Assembly (NCBI GenBank): GCA_030533005.1
Contig: JAUNJX010000001.1
Location: 1-38,164 of the forward strand
Origin: Clostridia bacterium
Lineage (GTDB): Bacteria; Bacillota; Clostridia; Christensenellales; CAG-138
Direction of reading: 5' to 3'
Length of the DNA: 38,164 bases
Part shown: positions 30,949-38,164 of the stretch, in pieces
Position numbering within the stretch: the first letter of the stretch is position 1
Layout of the letters: the number at the start of each line of letters is the position of its first letter
Notes under the pieces: model-generated
Databases searched by the model: none
Told to the model about the DNA's origin: nothing
The model's input: the letters and a program-made list of their open reading frames with translations, nothing else
Translations under genes and position numbers: made by a program

Positions 30949-31965
30949 ATGCAGGAAAATCAAACGCTTATACCTGAAGAATTGGCACGGTATACGGTGG
31001 ATGTGGAATCCATGGACGAGGTAATCCGCCTGTTTGGCGTATTCGATGAAAACCTACAAATCATAGAAGCGGAAACGGGCGCGCATATCGTGACCGCGCC
31101 GGAATGTATTACGCTTACGGGAACCGACGCGGACGCTTCGCTTGCGATGGCGGTGGTGGGGCAGCTTCTTTCCATCATACGGCGTGGCGAGACCATTGAC
31201 CGGGGGCGTATCCGCTATTGCATCGATCTTGCCAAAGAGGGCAACGCGGAGTTGATCAGCGAGCTGATGGACGACGTGGTGGCCTTTACGAATCGAGGCA
31301 GGCAGATCAAATGCAAAACGCTGGGACAGAAGAAATATGTCGCGGCGCTCAAGCGCAACACCGTCACCTTTGGCGTAGGCCCCGCGGGTACGGGCAAGAC
31401 CTATCTTGCGGTAGCCATGGCGGTATTGGCCTTCAAAAACAAGGAAGTAGACAAGATCATCCTGACGAGGCCGGCTGTGGAGGCGGGGGAGCATCTGGGC
31501 TTTTTGCCGGGCGATCTGCAAACCAAGGTAGACCCGTATCTAAGGCCGTTATACGATGCGCTTTATGATTTTTTGGGCGTGGAGAATTTTAAGGCGCTTA
31601 CCGAGCGGGGCGCTATCGAGGTGGCGCCGTTGGCCTACATGCGCGGCCGCACGCTCAACAGCGCCTACATCATTCTGGACGAGGCGCAAAACTGCACCAT
31701 CGAGCAGATGAAGATGTTTTTGACCCGCTTTGGCGAGGGCTCCCGCGTGGTCGTTACGGGCGATATTACGCAAATTGACCTGCCCAGAGAGAGAAAGAGC
31801 GGCCTTGTACATGCGCTGCATGTGCTCAAGGACGTGGAGGGCATTGCGGAAATCTATTTGACGCACAAGGATGTGGTGCGGCACGAGATGGTGCAAAAGA
31901 TCATCCGCGCCTATGAAAAAGCGGACAAGCGGGCACAGGAGGATGGCGAATGGAAAAAAGAATGA
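30949..31965 (+). CDS. phoH: PhoH-family ATPase
   Basis: A 338-residue cytoplasmic P-loop ATPase. An N-terminal KH-like region is followed by the PhoH domain: Walker A GPAGTGKT (144-151), TRPAVEAGEHLGFLPGDLQTK, and Walker B IILDEAQNCT (241-250) with the TGDITQIDLP sensor segment. In Firmicutes the protein is encoded beside ybeY and is thought to act in RNA metabolism. ATG 30949 follows the yqfD stop by four bases with GGAG spanning that junction. Its 3' end overlaps the pgpH start by 16 bases. Confidence 0.93.
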   Translation: MQENQTLIPEELARYTVDVESMDEVIRLFGVFDENLQIIEAETGAHIVTAPECITLTGTDADASLAMAVVGQLLSIIRRGETIDRGRIRYCIDLAKEGNAELISELMDDVVAFTNRGRQIKCKTLGQKKYVAALKRNTVTFGVGPAGTGKTYLAVAMAVLAFKNKEVDKIILTRPAVEAGEHLGFLPGDLQTKVDPYLRPLYDALYDFLGVENFKALTERGAIEVAPLAYMRGRTLNSAYIILDEAQNCTIEQMKMFLTRFGEGSRVVVTGDITQIDLPRERKSGLVHALHVLKDVEGIAEIYLTHKDVVRHEMVQKIIRAYEKADKRAQEDGEWKKE

Positions 31966-34061
31966 GCAAATACGCCCCTCTGATCGGGGTATTGATGATA
32001 CTTGCGCTGTTTGTGCTGACGTCTGCCGCGATCGTGGTCGCCATTACGGATACAAGCTATGATCTTGATGTAGGCTCCATAGCGCCCGAGACCATCTATG
32101 CCACCCATACTGTGACGGACGCCATCGCCACCAATGCGCTTCGAGACGCCGCGCGGGCGAATACGCCCGTCGTTTACCGCATCGACAGCACCCGCGCGCA
32201 GGAATTGAACGCGCAGGCGGAGACCTTCTTCGTAAGCCTTGGAAGCCTTAGAAGCTATGCGCAGGGCAGCGGGCAGGAGGCGCTTTCCTCTGCGGAGTGG
32301 GCGGAGCTGCTGGACGCGTCCCAAAAGGCCACCATGATGAACATGACCACGCCGCCGCTGACCGAGATGCAGCTTTGCTCCGTGCTGGCAGCGGGCGACG
32401 CGGATCTTAGGCTGCTGGAAAACATCGTTTTGCCCAAGCTTTCCACCACGCTCAACGCCGGCCTTGCGCCCGAGAGCATAGAAGGCGTGCGCGAAGCTTG
32501 TTCGCGTGAGGTGGAAGCGACCACCGGCATCAACGACGTGCTAAAAAGCATAGGTCGTTCTGTGCTGCAGGCCTATATGCAGGCAACCTTTGTGGAGGAT
32601 GCGGACGCGACGGAGCTCGCCCGCAACGAGGCGGCCAACGCCGTGGAGAACATCCGCGTAAAAAAGGGCGAGCCTGTCGTGATGGAGGATGACGTGATCA
32701 CCCTTGCGCAGCTGAGCATTCTGGAGGATCTGGGGCTTGTACGCCCCAAAGACGCTTCCCGCGCGCCTGCGATCGGTGCGGTGATAAGCTGCCTGGTTGC
32801 ATTCGTCATGTTTGTGATCTATATCGCGGAACGGGCGAATTCACTGCTTTCCGACCACAAAAAGCTGCTGCTTTTCTGTTTGCTCTTTTTGATCAGCATC
32901 CTTGTGTATCTTTTCACCAGCAAGATCAATGCGCAGATATCCGTTGCCATGTACACGCTGCTGCTGTGCGCGACGCTGGTTTCCTTCCGCGTGGCGCTTG
33001 TCACGAGCATATTGCTGGGCTTTTCGCTTGCGCTGATGGCGGGCGGCACGGGCAGCCTGCTGCAATTCAGCAGTTTTTCCGTGTTCGCAAGCACGCTTTT
33101 TGCAGGCTCTATGGCGGCGTTTGCACAGCAAAACACACCGAACCGCGCGGCGTACATTTCCGCTGGCGCCATCGGCGGCGGCGTGGGCGCTGTGGTGTTG
33201 TTGGGCATGAGCTTGACGCAGGACATGGCATGGGGCGCTATTTTGGCCAACATGGGCTTTTTCCTTGGCAGCTGCGTAATATCTGCCCTTTTGGTGGTAG
33301 GGTCGCTTACCATATGGGAAAAGCTGTTCGATATTGCGACGCCCGCGCGGCTGCATGAGCTGCTCAACACCAACAATCCTTTGCTTCGGCAGATGATGGC
33401 GGAAGCGCCGGGCACCTACCAGCATTGCATGAGCGTCGCAGCCCTTTGCGAGGCGGCGGCACAGCGCATCGGCGCCGACCCGTTGCTTGCAAGGGTGGGC
33501 GCAAGCTATCATGATGTGGGCAAGCTGCGGCGTCCGCTGTATTTTGCCGAAAACCAGAAAAAGGGCGAAAACATCCATGATACCCTTCCGCCGCAGGAGA
33601 GCGCCGGCATCATCATCGCCCATCAGCGCGACGGCGTGACGCTGCTTAACAAATACAAATTTCCCGGCGTCGTCACCCGCATGGTGGGGGAGCATCACGG
33701 CAATTCGCTGGTGGCGTATTTTTACTATAAGGCGCTGCAGCTAGACCCCAATGTGCAGATGAAGGATTTCCGCTATCCCGGCAACAAGCCCTCCACGGTG
33801 GAAAGCGCCATATTGATGCTGGCGGATTCCTGCGAGGCGGGCGTGCGCTCCTTGGGCGAATGCACCCAGCAGGCTCGTGAGGAAATGGTACACAAGATCA
33901 TCCACGGCAAGATGAACGAGGCGGAAAACAACCTGCTCGACGAGGTGCCCATCACGCTCAAGCAGATCGCGGAGATCGAAAAGAGCTTTATCAAGACCTT
34001 CAACGGCATCATGCATGACCGCATCGAGTATCCGGACGAAACGGAGGCGACAAAGGTATGA
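31950..34061 (+). CDS. pgpH: Seven-transmembrane HD-domain phosphodiesterase (PgpH/YqfF)
   Basis: A 703-residue membrane protein of the 7TMR-HDED/HDIG family, which degrades cyclic di-AMP. Order: one N-terminal membrane helix (about 10-33), an extracytoplasmic domain to about residue 265, a seven-helix block (about 270-450), and a cytoplasmic HD domain. The metal ligands are visible at His492, then His521-Asp522 (SYHDVGKL), with further histidines in HQRDGV and EHHG. ATG 31950 has GGAGG seven bases upstream within the phoH end. The stop overlaps ybeY as ATGA. Cyclic di-AMP control of potassium and cell-wall balance is the known role of the family. Confidence 0.93.
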   Translation: MEKRMSKYAPLIGVLMILALFVLTSAAIVVAITDTSYDLDVGSIAPETIYATHTVTDAIATNALRDAARANTPVVYRIDSTRAQELNAQAETFFVSLGSLRSYAQGSGQEALSSAEWAELLDASQKATMMNMTTPPLTEMQLCSVLAAGDADLRLLENIVLPKLSTTLNAGLAPESIEGVREACSREVEATTGINDVLKSIGRSVLQAYMQATFVEDADATELARNEAANAVENIRVKKGEPVVMEDDVITLAQLSILEDLGLVRPKDASRAPAIGAVISCLVAFVMFVIYIAERANSLLSDHKKLLLFCLLFLISILVYLFTSKINAQISVAMYTLLLCATLVSFRVALVTSILLGFSLALMAGGTGSLLQFSSFSVFASTLFAGSMAAFAQQNTPNRAAYISAGAIGGGVGAVVLLGMSLTQDMAWGAILANMGFFLGSCVISALLVVGSLTIWEKLFDIATPARLHELLNTNNPLLRQMMAEAPGTYQHCMSVAALCEAAAQRIGADPLLARVGASYHDVGKLRRPLYFAENQKKGENIHDTLPPQESAGIIIAHQRDGVTLLNKYKFPGVVTRMVGEHHGNSLVAYFYYKALQLDPNVQMKDFRYPGNKPSTVESAILMLADSCEAGVRSLGECTQQAREEMVHKIIHGKMNEAENNLLDEVPITLKQIAEIEKSFIKTFNGIMHDRIEYPDETEATKV

Positions 34062-34498
34062 CCGAGGTGGAGATCTGCGTTTCCGGCGCGCCGGAGGATG
34101 CGGCGATTATGATCGAACGGGCGGTGCAAGCGGCGTTGCTTTATGAGCACAGGCAGGGCGATGTGACGGTGATGCTCACGGACGACGAGTCTATCCATCA
34201 TCTAAACCGGGACTACCGGCATGTGGATCGCCCAACGGATGTGCTGACCTTCCCCGCGTGGGAGGGGGAGGCGCTTTTGCAGCAGCCGGACGGGTATTTG
34301 GGCGATATTGCGATATCCCTTCCCACCGCGCTTAGGCAGGCGGCGGAATACGGGCACTCCCTCACGCGCGAATTGAGCTTTTTAGCGGTGCACGGGACGC
34401 TGCATTTATTGGGCTATGACCATATGGAGCAGGCGGACGCGGACGTGATGTTTGCCTTACAGGATAGAATACTGGAAGAAATGAGTGTGACACGATGA
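34058..34498 (+). CDS. ybeY: Endoribonuclease YbeY (rRNA maturation)
   Basis: A 146-residue zinc endoribonuclease involved in 16S rRNA 3' end maturation and ribosome quality control. The metal motif H-x3-H-x5-H is complete: His112, His116 and His122 in HGTLHLLGYDH. LNRDYRHVDRPTDVLTFP is the conserved substrate region. The ATG overlaps the pgpH stop, and its own TGA overlaps the cdd start, so translation is coupled on both sides. Confidence 0.95.
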   Translation: MTEVEICVSGAPEDAAIMIERAVQAALLYEHRQGDVTVMLTDDESIHHLNRDYRHVDRPTDVLTFPAWEGEALLQQPDGYLGDIAISLPTALRQAAEYGHSLTRELSFLAVHGTLHLLGYDHMEQADADVMFALQDRILEEMSVTR

Positions 34499-34908
34499 AA
34501 ACGATGCATGATGTGGAGATCAAAAACATGCTGCGTATGGCAAAGGACGCCAAGCAGCGCGCCTACGCCCCCTATTCGCATTTTTGTGTGGGCGCGTGCC
34601 TGAAGGCGGCCTCCGGCGCGTACTATCAGGGCTGCAACATCGAAAACGCGGCCTATTCGCCCACCAACTGCGCCGAGCGCACCGCGATATTCCGGGCTGT
34701 GTACGAGGGCGAGCGTGAATTTGAGGCGCTTGCGATCGCATGGGACGGCGAGGACTACGCCGCGCCCTGCGGCGTTTGCAGGCAGGTGCTTGCGGAGTTT
34801 TGCGAGGCGAACCTTCCTATTATTTGCGCCAACAAAGAGGGCGACTATATCATACGGACGTTGGGTGAGCTGCTACCCGCCGCGTTTACCAAGAAGGATA
34901 TGGCATGA
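34495..34908 (+). CDS. cdd: Cytidine deaminase
   Basis: Converts cytidine and deoxycytidine to uridine and deoxyuridine. The 137-residue protein is of the small tetrameric type, with the zinc site NCAERTA (Cys59, catalytic Glu61) and PCGVCRQ (Cys92 and Cys95), plus YAPYSHFCVGA and GCNIENAAY for substrate binding. The ATG overlaps the ybeY stop as ATGA, and the TGA overlaps the era ATG. In Bacillus a diacylglycerol kinase gene (dgkA) lies between ybeY and cdd; it is absent here. It complements the nucleoside uptake genes 8-15 kb away. Confidence 0.95.
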   Translation: MKTMHDVEIKNMLRMAKDAKQRAYAPYSHFCVGACLKAASGAYYQGCNIENAAYSPTNCAERTAIFRAVYEGEREFEALAIAWDGEDYAAPCGVCRQVLAEFCEANLPIICANKEGDYIIRTLGELLPAAFTKKDMA

Positions 34909-35801
34909 AGGAAAATTTATACCGCTCCGGCTTCATCTCCATTATCGGCTCGCCCAACGTGGGCAAAAGCACGCTGATGAACCGCATGGTGGGGCAGAAG
35001 GTCTCGATCGTATCCGAGCGCGCACAGACCACGCGCAACCGCATCATGGGTGTATTGACGCAAAAGGACTGCCAGATGGTTTTTTTGGATACGCCCGGCG
35101 TGACCTCCCCGAAAAACCGCCTTGGCGAATACATGCTCAAGGTGGCCTATGAAAGTCTCAACGAGGTGGAGGCTATCCTCTTTGTTACGGACGTTAAACA
35201 GGGCATACGGGAGAAGGATGAGGCGCTCATCGAAAAGTTGCGCACCGCCAAAGCGCCCGTGATCGCCGTGCTCAATAAAATCGACAACACTACCTTGGAT
35301 CAGGTGGAGACGGTGCGCGAACGCCTTGAGCGGGAAAGCTTTATCAGGGGCATCCACAAGGTCTCCGCGCTTACGGGCGCGGGTGTAGAGAAGCTGGTGG
35401 AAACGCTTACGGGGTATCTTGTGGAGGGCCCGCAGTATTTCCCGGAGGATATGGTCACGGATCAGCCGGAGCGCGTGGTATGCTGCGAGCTGATACGGGA
35501 AAAAGCGCTGTTGCTGCTCAAGGAGGAAATCCCGCACGGCCTTGGCGTGGACATCGAGAAGATGGAGCTAAGGCCGGAGGAAAACCTGTACGATATTTGG
35601 GCGACGCTTTACTGTGAGCGTGAGAGCCATAAGCCCATCGTCATCGGCAAAAAAGGGGCTATGCTCAAGGCCATAGGCACGGCTGCCCGCAAGGACATGG
35701 AGTGGCTCTTGGGCGCGCGGGTGAATTTGCAGCTTTGGGTCAAGGTCAAGGAGGATTGGCGCAACAGCCCCGCTACCCTAAAGACGCTTGGCTACGAGTG
35801 A
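34905..35801 (+). CDS. era: GTPase Era
   Basis: An essential ribosome-assembly GTPase that binds 16S rRNA. The 298-residue protein has G1 GSPNVGKST (15-23), G3 DTPG (62-65), G4 NKID (124-127) and the C-terminal KH domain with VIGKKGAMLKAIGTAARKDME, which binds the rRNA 3' end. All motifs are intact, and the length is normal. It starts in an ATGA overlap with cdd. Its last ten bases overlap the end of the reverse-strand yqzL-like gene. Confidence 0.97.
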   Translation: MKENLYRSGFISIIGSPNVGKSTLMNRMVGQKVSIVSERAQTTRNRIMGVLTQKDCQMVFLDTPGVTSPKNRLGEYMLKVAYESLNEVEAILFVTDVKQGIREKDEALIEKLRTAKAPVIAVLNKIDNTTLDQVETVRERLERESFIRGIHKVSALTGAGVEKLVETLTGYLVEGPQYFPEDMVTDQPERVVCCELIREKALLLLKEEIPHGLGVDIEKMELRPEENLYDIWATLYCERESHKPIVIGKKGAMLKAIGTAARKDMEWLLGARVNLQLWVKVKEDWRNSPATLKTLGYE

Positions 35802-35917
35802 GCACCGTCCGCATCGTTTTGCTGCGTTTGCGTGGCACGATAGGCAAGGTAAGCGCCGATTTTTCCAGTATGCGTAAAATGTTCCCAAAGATCTCGTGCT
35901 TCTTCGCTGCTTTGCAT
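35792..35917 (-). CDS. YqzL-like small protein, reverse orientation between era and recO
   Basis: A 41-codon frame from ATG 35917 to TAG 35792. The product reads MQSSEEARDLWEHFTHTGKIGAYLAYRA and then a polar tail. The central LWEHFTHTGKIGAYLAYR closely resembles the YqzL family (x-W-x-x-F-x-x-T-G-x-I-x-A-Y-L-x-Y-K/R), a roughly 45-residue protein encoded between era and recO in many Firmicutes. There it usually lies on the same strand as its neighbours; here it points the other way. An AAAGGCGG upstream on the reverse strand is a fair ribosome site. Function unknown. Because it is so short the call rests on motif plus position. Confidence 0.65.
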   Translation of the reverse strand: MQSSEEARDLWEHFTHTGKIGAYLAYRATQTQQNDADGAHS

Positions 35918-36000
35918 GGTTGCCGCCTTTCAAATGGAATAGACCTAGTATCGCTTTGCTTGCATGGCTTCATGCCTAACAATAATTGCTTGGAGAGGAT

Positions 36001-36729
36001 ATGCCTACATTGCTCCGCAACGGTATCGTGCTGCGATACGCCAATTATAAAGAGAGCGACAGGATATTGACCATCTTCACGCGGGAACAGGGATTGATAA
36101 GCGCCTCGGCGCGCGGCTGCCGCCGCCCCAAAAGCCCGCTGCTGGGTGCGAGCGAGCCCTTTGTTTACGGCGAATTCGCATTGTTTGAAAGAAACGGCGG
36201 CAAGTATACCGTGGACGCCTGCGATGTGCGGGAAAGCTTCTATCCCATCCGCGAGGATGTGTCCCGCTTTGCAGGCGGCATGAGCATGCTGCTGCTCACG
36301 GAAAAAAGCGGCGCGACGGAGAATGGCGAGGCGCTGTTTTCGCTTCTTTATTACGCTTTGAGCTTTCTTTCCTATGGAAAGGCAGAGCCTGCGGATATCA
36401 CCATCTGTTTTTTTGTGCGCGCGCTCCATCAGCTTGGCCTGCGTCCCGCGCTTACCGAGTGCGCCTGCTGTGGGAAGGATCTGCGCGCACGGCGGCAGCT
36501 TCGCTTTGCGCCGCAGCTGGGCGGCGCCGTCTGCGGCGAATGCGTTGAGGCGGGAACGCCCATACAGGCGCTTTCCTTGGAGGCAATGCGGCGCATGCTG
36601 CTGTTGAGGGACGAGGATATGGATAAGGTGCGCCTGCCCGCGGCGGTGCGCGCGGAGCTCAAGGGCGCTATGCGTGCGTACGCATCCTATATTCTGGAAT
36701 ATGATTTCAAATCCTTCGACCAAATCTGA
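36001..36729 (+). CDS. recO: DNA repair protein RecO
   Basis: A 242-residue recombination mediator that helps load RecA on SSB-coated DNA. It has an N-terminal OB fold (GIVLRYANYKESDRILTIFTREQGLISASARGCRRPKSPL), a helical middle, and a zinc-binding region with Cys154, Cys157, Cys178 and Cys181 (CACCGKD ... CGEC), then a C-terminal helix LKGAMRAYASYIL. ATG 36001 has GGAGAGG four to ten bases upstream. It is separated from era by 200 bases containing the yqzL-like gene, and is followed by the ppdK promoter without an obvious terminator. Confidence 0.93.
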   Translation: MPTLLRNGIVLRYANYKESDRILTIFTREQGLISASARGCRRPKSPLLGASEPFVYGEFALFERNGGKYTVDACDVRESFYPIREDVSRFAGGMSMLLLTEKSGATENGEALFSLLYYALSFLSYGKAEPADITICFFVRALHQLGLRPALTECACCGKDLRARRQLRFAPQLGGAVCGECVEAGTPIQALSLEAMRRMLLLRDEDMDKVRLPAAVRAELKGAMRAYASYILEYDFKSFDQI

Positions 36730-36742
36730 AAAAACACTTCAC

Positions 36743-36771
36743 TTGTAAAAAATTATCTTCTGTCGTATAAT
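36743..36771 (+). promoter_or_regulatory. Promoter of ppdK
   Basis: A -35 TTGTAA (36743-36748) and a perfect -10 TATAAT (36766-36771) with a 17-bp spacer, beginning 14 bases after the recO stop. Transcription near 36778 leaves a leader of about 105 bases. Confidence 0.8.
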
Positions 36772-36805
36772 GCATAAGGTAAAGGAAGGGCAGGGGAACT
36801 GTTAT

Positions 36806-36821
36806 CGTCTCCGCGGAGGCG
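36806..36821 (+). other. GC-rich palindrome in the ppdK leader
   Basis: CGTCTCCGCGGAGGCG reads almost the same on both strands (one T/G pair). It lies about 30 bases after the predicted transcription start. Could be a short mRNA hairpin or a protein-binding site; no riboswitch core is recognised. Confidence 0.4.
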
Positions 36822-36881
36822 AAATTGAGTTGAGCTTCTATTGTGTTAGTTATTGAATTGAATATAAAAGGAGAAAAAAGA

Positions 36882-38164
36882 ATGACGAAAAAGTATGTGT
36901 ATCAGTTCAGCGAGGGCAACGCGAGCATGCGTGAGCTGCTGGGCGGCAAGGGCGCGAACCTGGCTGAAATGACGGGTCTTGGCATGCCTGTTCCGCAGGG
37001 CTTTACCGTGACCACGGAAGCCTGCACCCAGTATTATGCCGATGGCAAGCAGATCAACGATGCGATCATGTCTGAAATCTATGAGAACCTTGCAAAGCTG
37101 GAAGAACTCAGCGGCAAGAAGTTTGGCGATAAGGAAAACCCGCTGCTCGTTTCCGTGCGAAGCGGTGCGCGCGCGTCCATGCCGGGCATGATGGATACCA
37201 TTCTGAATCTGGGCTTGAACGACGAGGTGGTGCAGAGCTTTGCGAAAAAGACCGCCAATCCGCGCTTTGCCTATGATTCCTATCGCCGTTTTATCCAGAT
37301 GTATTCCGACGTCGTTATGGAGGTCGGCAAAAAGTATTTTGAAGAGCTGATCGATCAGATGAAAACGCGCAAGGGCGTAAAGCTGGATGTGGAGCTGACG
37401 GCAGAGGATTTGATGGAGCTGGCGGACGCCTTTAAAGAGGAGTACAAGCTCAAGATCGGCAAGCCCTTCCCGCAGGATCCCAAGGAACAGCTGGTGGGCG
37501 CTATCAAGGCCGTTTTCCGCAGCTGGGACAATCCCCGCGCCATCTACTATCGCCGCATGAACGACATCCCCTCCGATTGGGGTACGGCCGTCAACGTGCA
37601 GATGATGGTGTTCGGCAACATGGGCGACACCTCCGGCACGGGCGTGGCGTTTACGCGTAATCCCGCGACGGGCGAAAAGAAGCTGTTCGGCGAGTTTTTG
37701 ATGAACGCGCAGGGCGAGGATGTTGTGGCGGGCGTGCGTACGCCGCAGAGCATCGATCAGCTTAAAAAGATCATGCCGGGCGCTTACAAGCAGTTCGTGG
37801 AAATTTGCGGCAAGCTGGAAAACCATTACCGCGATATGCAGGATATGGAATTCACCATCGAGGATCAGAAGCTGTATATGCTCCAGACCCGAAACGGCAA
37901 GCGCACCGCCGCCGCCGCTTTCAAGATCGCCTGCGATCTGGTGGACGAGGGCATGATCAGCGAAAAAGAAGCCGTTATGATGATCGATCCCAAGCAGCTT
38001 GATGCGCTTCTGCATCCGCAGTTCGATCCAGAGGTTCTCAAAAAAGCGGCCGTTGTCGGCAAGGGCATCGCTGCGTCTCCCGGCGCTGCGGCAGGCCGCG
38101 TGGTGTTTAGCACCGAGGCTGCGCAGACCCAGACGCGCCGTGGCCATAAGGTCGTTTTGATTCG
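36882..38164 (+). CDS. ppdK: Pyruvate, phosphate dikinase (N-terminal 427 residues; 3' end outside window)
   Basis: Interconverts pyruvate, ATP and phosphate with PEP, AMP and pyrophosphate; in anaerobes it works in gluconeogenesis or pyrophosphate-linked glycolysis. The visible N-terminal part contains LLGGKGANLAEMTGLGMPVPQGFTVTTEAC and SVRSGARASMPGMMDTILNLGLND of the nucleotide-binding domain, GNMGDTSGTGVAFTRNPATGEK, and the MLQTRNGKRT linker. It stops just before the phosphohistidine domain, so the catalytic histidine and the PEP-binding barrel lie beyond the window. The full family length is about 880 residues. ATG 36882 has AAGGAG eight bases upstream. Confidence 0.96.
   Translation, partial: MTKKYVYQFSEGNASMRELLGGKGANLAEMTGLGMPVPQGFTVTTEACTQYYADGKQINDAIMSEIYENLAKLEELSGKKFGDKENPLLVSVRSGARASMPGMMDTILNLGLNDEVVQSFAKKTANPRFAYDSYRRFIQMYSDVVMEVGKKYFEELIDQMKTRKGVKLDVELTAEDLMELADAFKEEYKLKIGKPFPQDPKEQLVGAIKAVFRSWDNPRAIYYRRMNDIPSDWGTAVNVQMMVFGNMGDTSGTGVAFTRNPATGEKKLFGEFLMNAQGEDVVAGVRTPQSIDQLKKIMPGAYKQFVEICGKLENHYRDMQDMEFTIEDQKLYMLQTRNGKRTAAAAFKIACDLVDEGMISEKEAVMMIDPKQLDALLHPQFDPEVLKKAAVVGKGIAASPGAAAGRVVFSTEAAQTQTRRGHKVVLI

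Noticed and set aside
36846..38147. Reverse-strand 433-codon frame opposite ppdK
   Set aside because: ppdK is unmistakable on the forward strand; the opposite frame is antisense shadow.
1..38164. CRISPR array, insertion sequence, prophage or toxin-antitoxin genes
   Set aside because: No regularly spaced repeats, transposase, integrase, or attachment-site repeats were seen on reading both strands.

Overview
The window reads as chromosomal DNA of an endospore-forming, amino-acid-fermenting member of the class Clostridia with a fairly high GC content (visual impression, not counted). The basis is the set of genes: a selenocysteine-dependent glycine reductase (GrdA, GrdC, GrdD), the forespore sigma factor SigG, the sporulation proteins YqfC and YqfD, the Firmicutes cluster phoH-pgpH-ybeY-cdd-era-recO, pyruvate phosphate dikinase, and strong AGGAGG ribosome sites. 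No insertion sequence, phage gene, CRISPR array or origin was seen, and no dedicated transcription repressor or activator is encoded, so the operator-like palindromes found must serve unlinked regulators.

Region by region: (1) 1-3.8 kb, forward: tail of a probable thioredoxin gene, grdA with an in-frame UGA at 283-285, a terminator-like hairpin, then a separate promoter with an overlapping 15-bp palindrome, grdC, grdD and a 97-residue unknown protein. (2) 3.9-7.25 kb, reverse: two sodium-coupled amino-acid transporters (AgcS and NSS families), each with its own promoter; they plausibly supply glycine and other Stickland substrates. (3) 7.5-9.7 kb: nnrD forward, and a membrane diguanylate cyclase reverse, the stop codons overlapping. 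(4) 9.7-13.4 kb: reverse feoA-feoB-(Cys-rich Feo membrane protein)-(DIP1984-family protein), with a DUF3795 protein divergent from it. (5) 13.4-19.5 kb, reverse: a tight six-gene unit headed by a ribokinase-like kinase and followed by a flavodoxin-fold oxidoreductase, a zinc dehydrogenase, an M20 amidohydrolase, a COG1237-type metallo-beta-lactamase-fold protein and a MATE exporter. (6) 19.5-27.2 kb: nucleoside acquisition and cleavage. A forward nucleoside phosphorylase faces a reverse operon of lipoprotein, ATPase, two permeases and two nucleoside hydrolases. (7) 27.5-28.7 kb, reverse: a short QueG-like iron-sulfur protein and two tRNA-Ser genes behind a perfect consensus promoter. (8) 28.8-36.7 kb, forward: sigG, yqfC, yqfD, phoH, pgpH, ybeY, cdd, era and recO, with frequent start/stop overlaps and a tiny reverse-strand yqzL-like gene between era and recO. 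(9) 36.7-38.2 kb: ppdK, cut by the window end.

Together the genes describe a cell that ferments amino acids (glycine reductase makes acetyl phosphate; sodium symporters bring in substrates; PPDK links pyruvate and PEP) and scavenges nucleosides (import, hydrolysis or phosphorolysis, then ribose phosphorylation by the ribokinase-like protein). The least explained parts are the ribokinase-led oxidoreductase/hydrolase/exporter operon, the unknown protein after grdD, the DIP1984 gene inside the feo operon, and the reversed yqzL-like gene.
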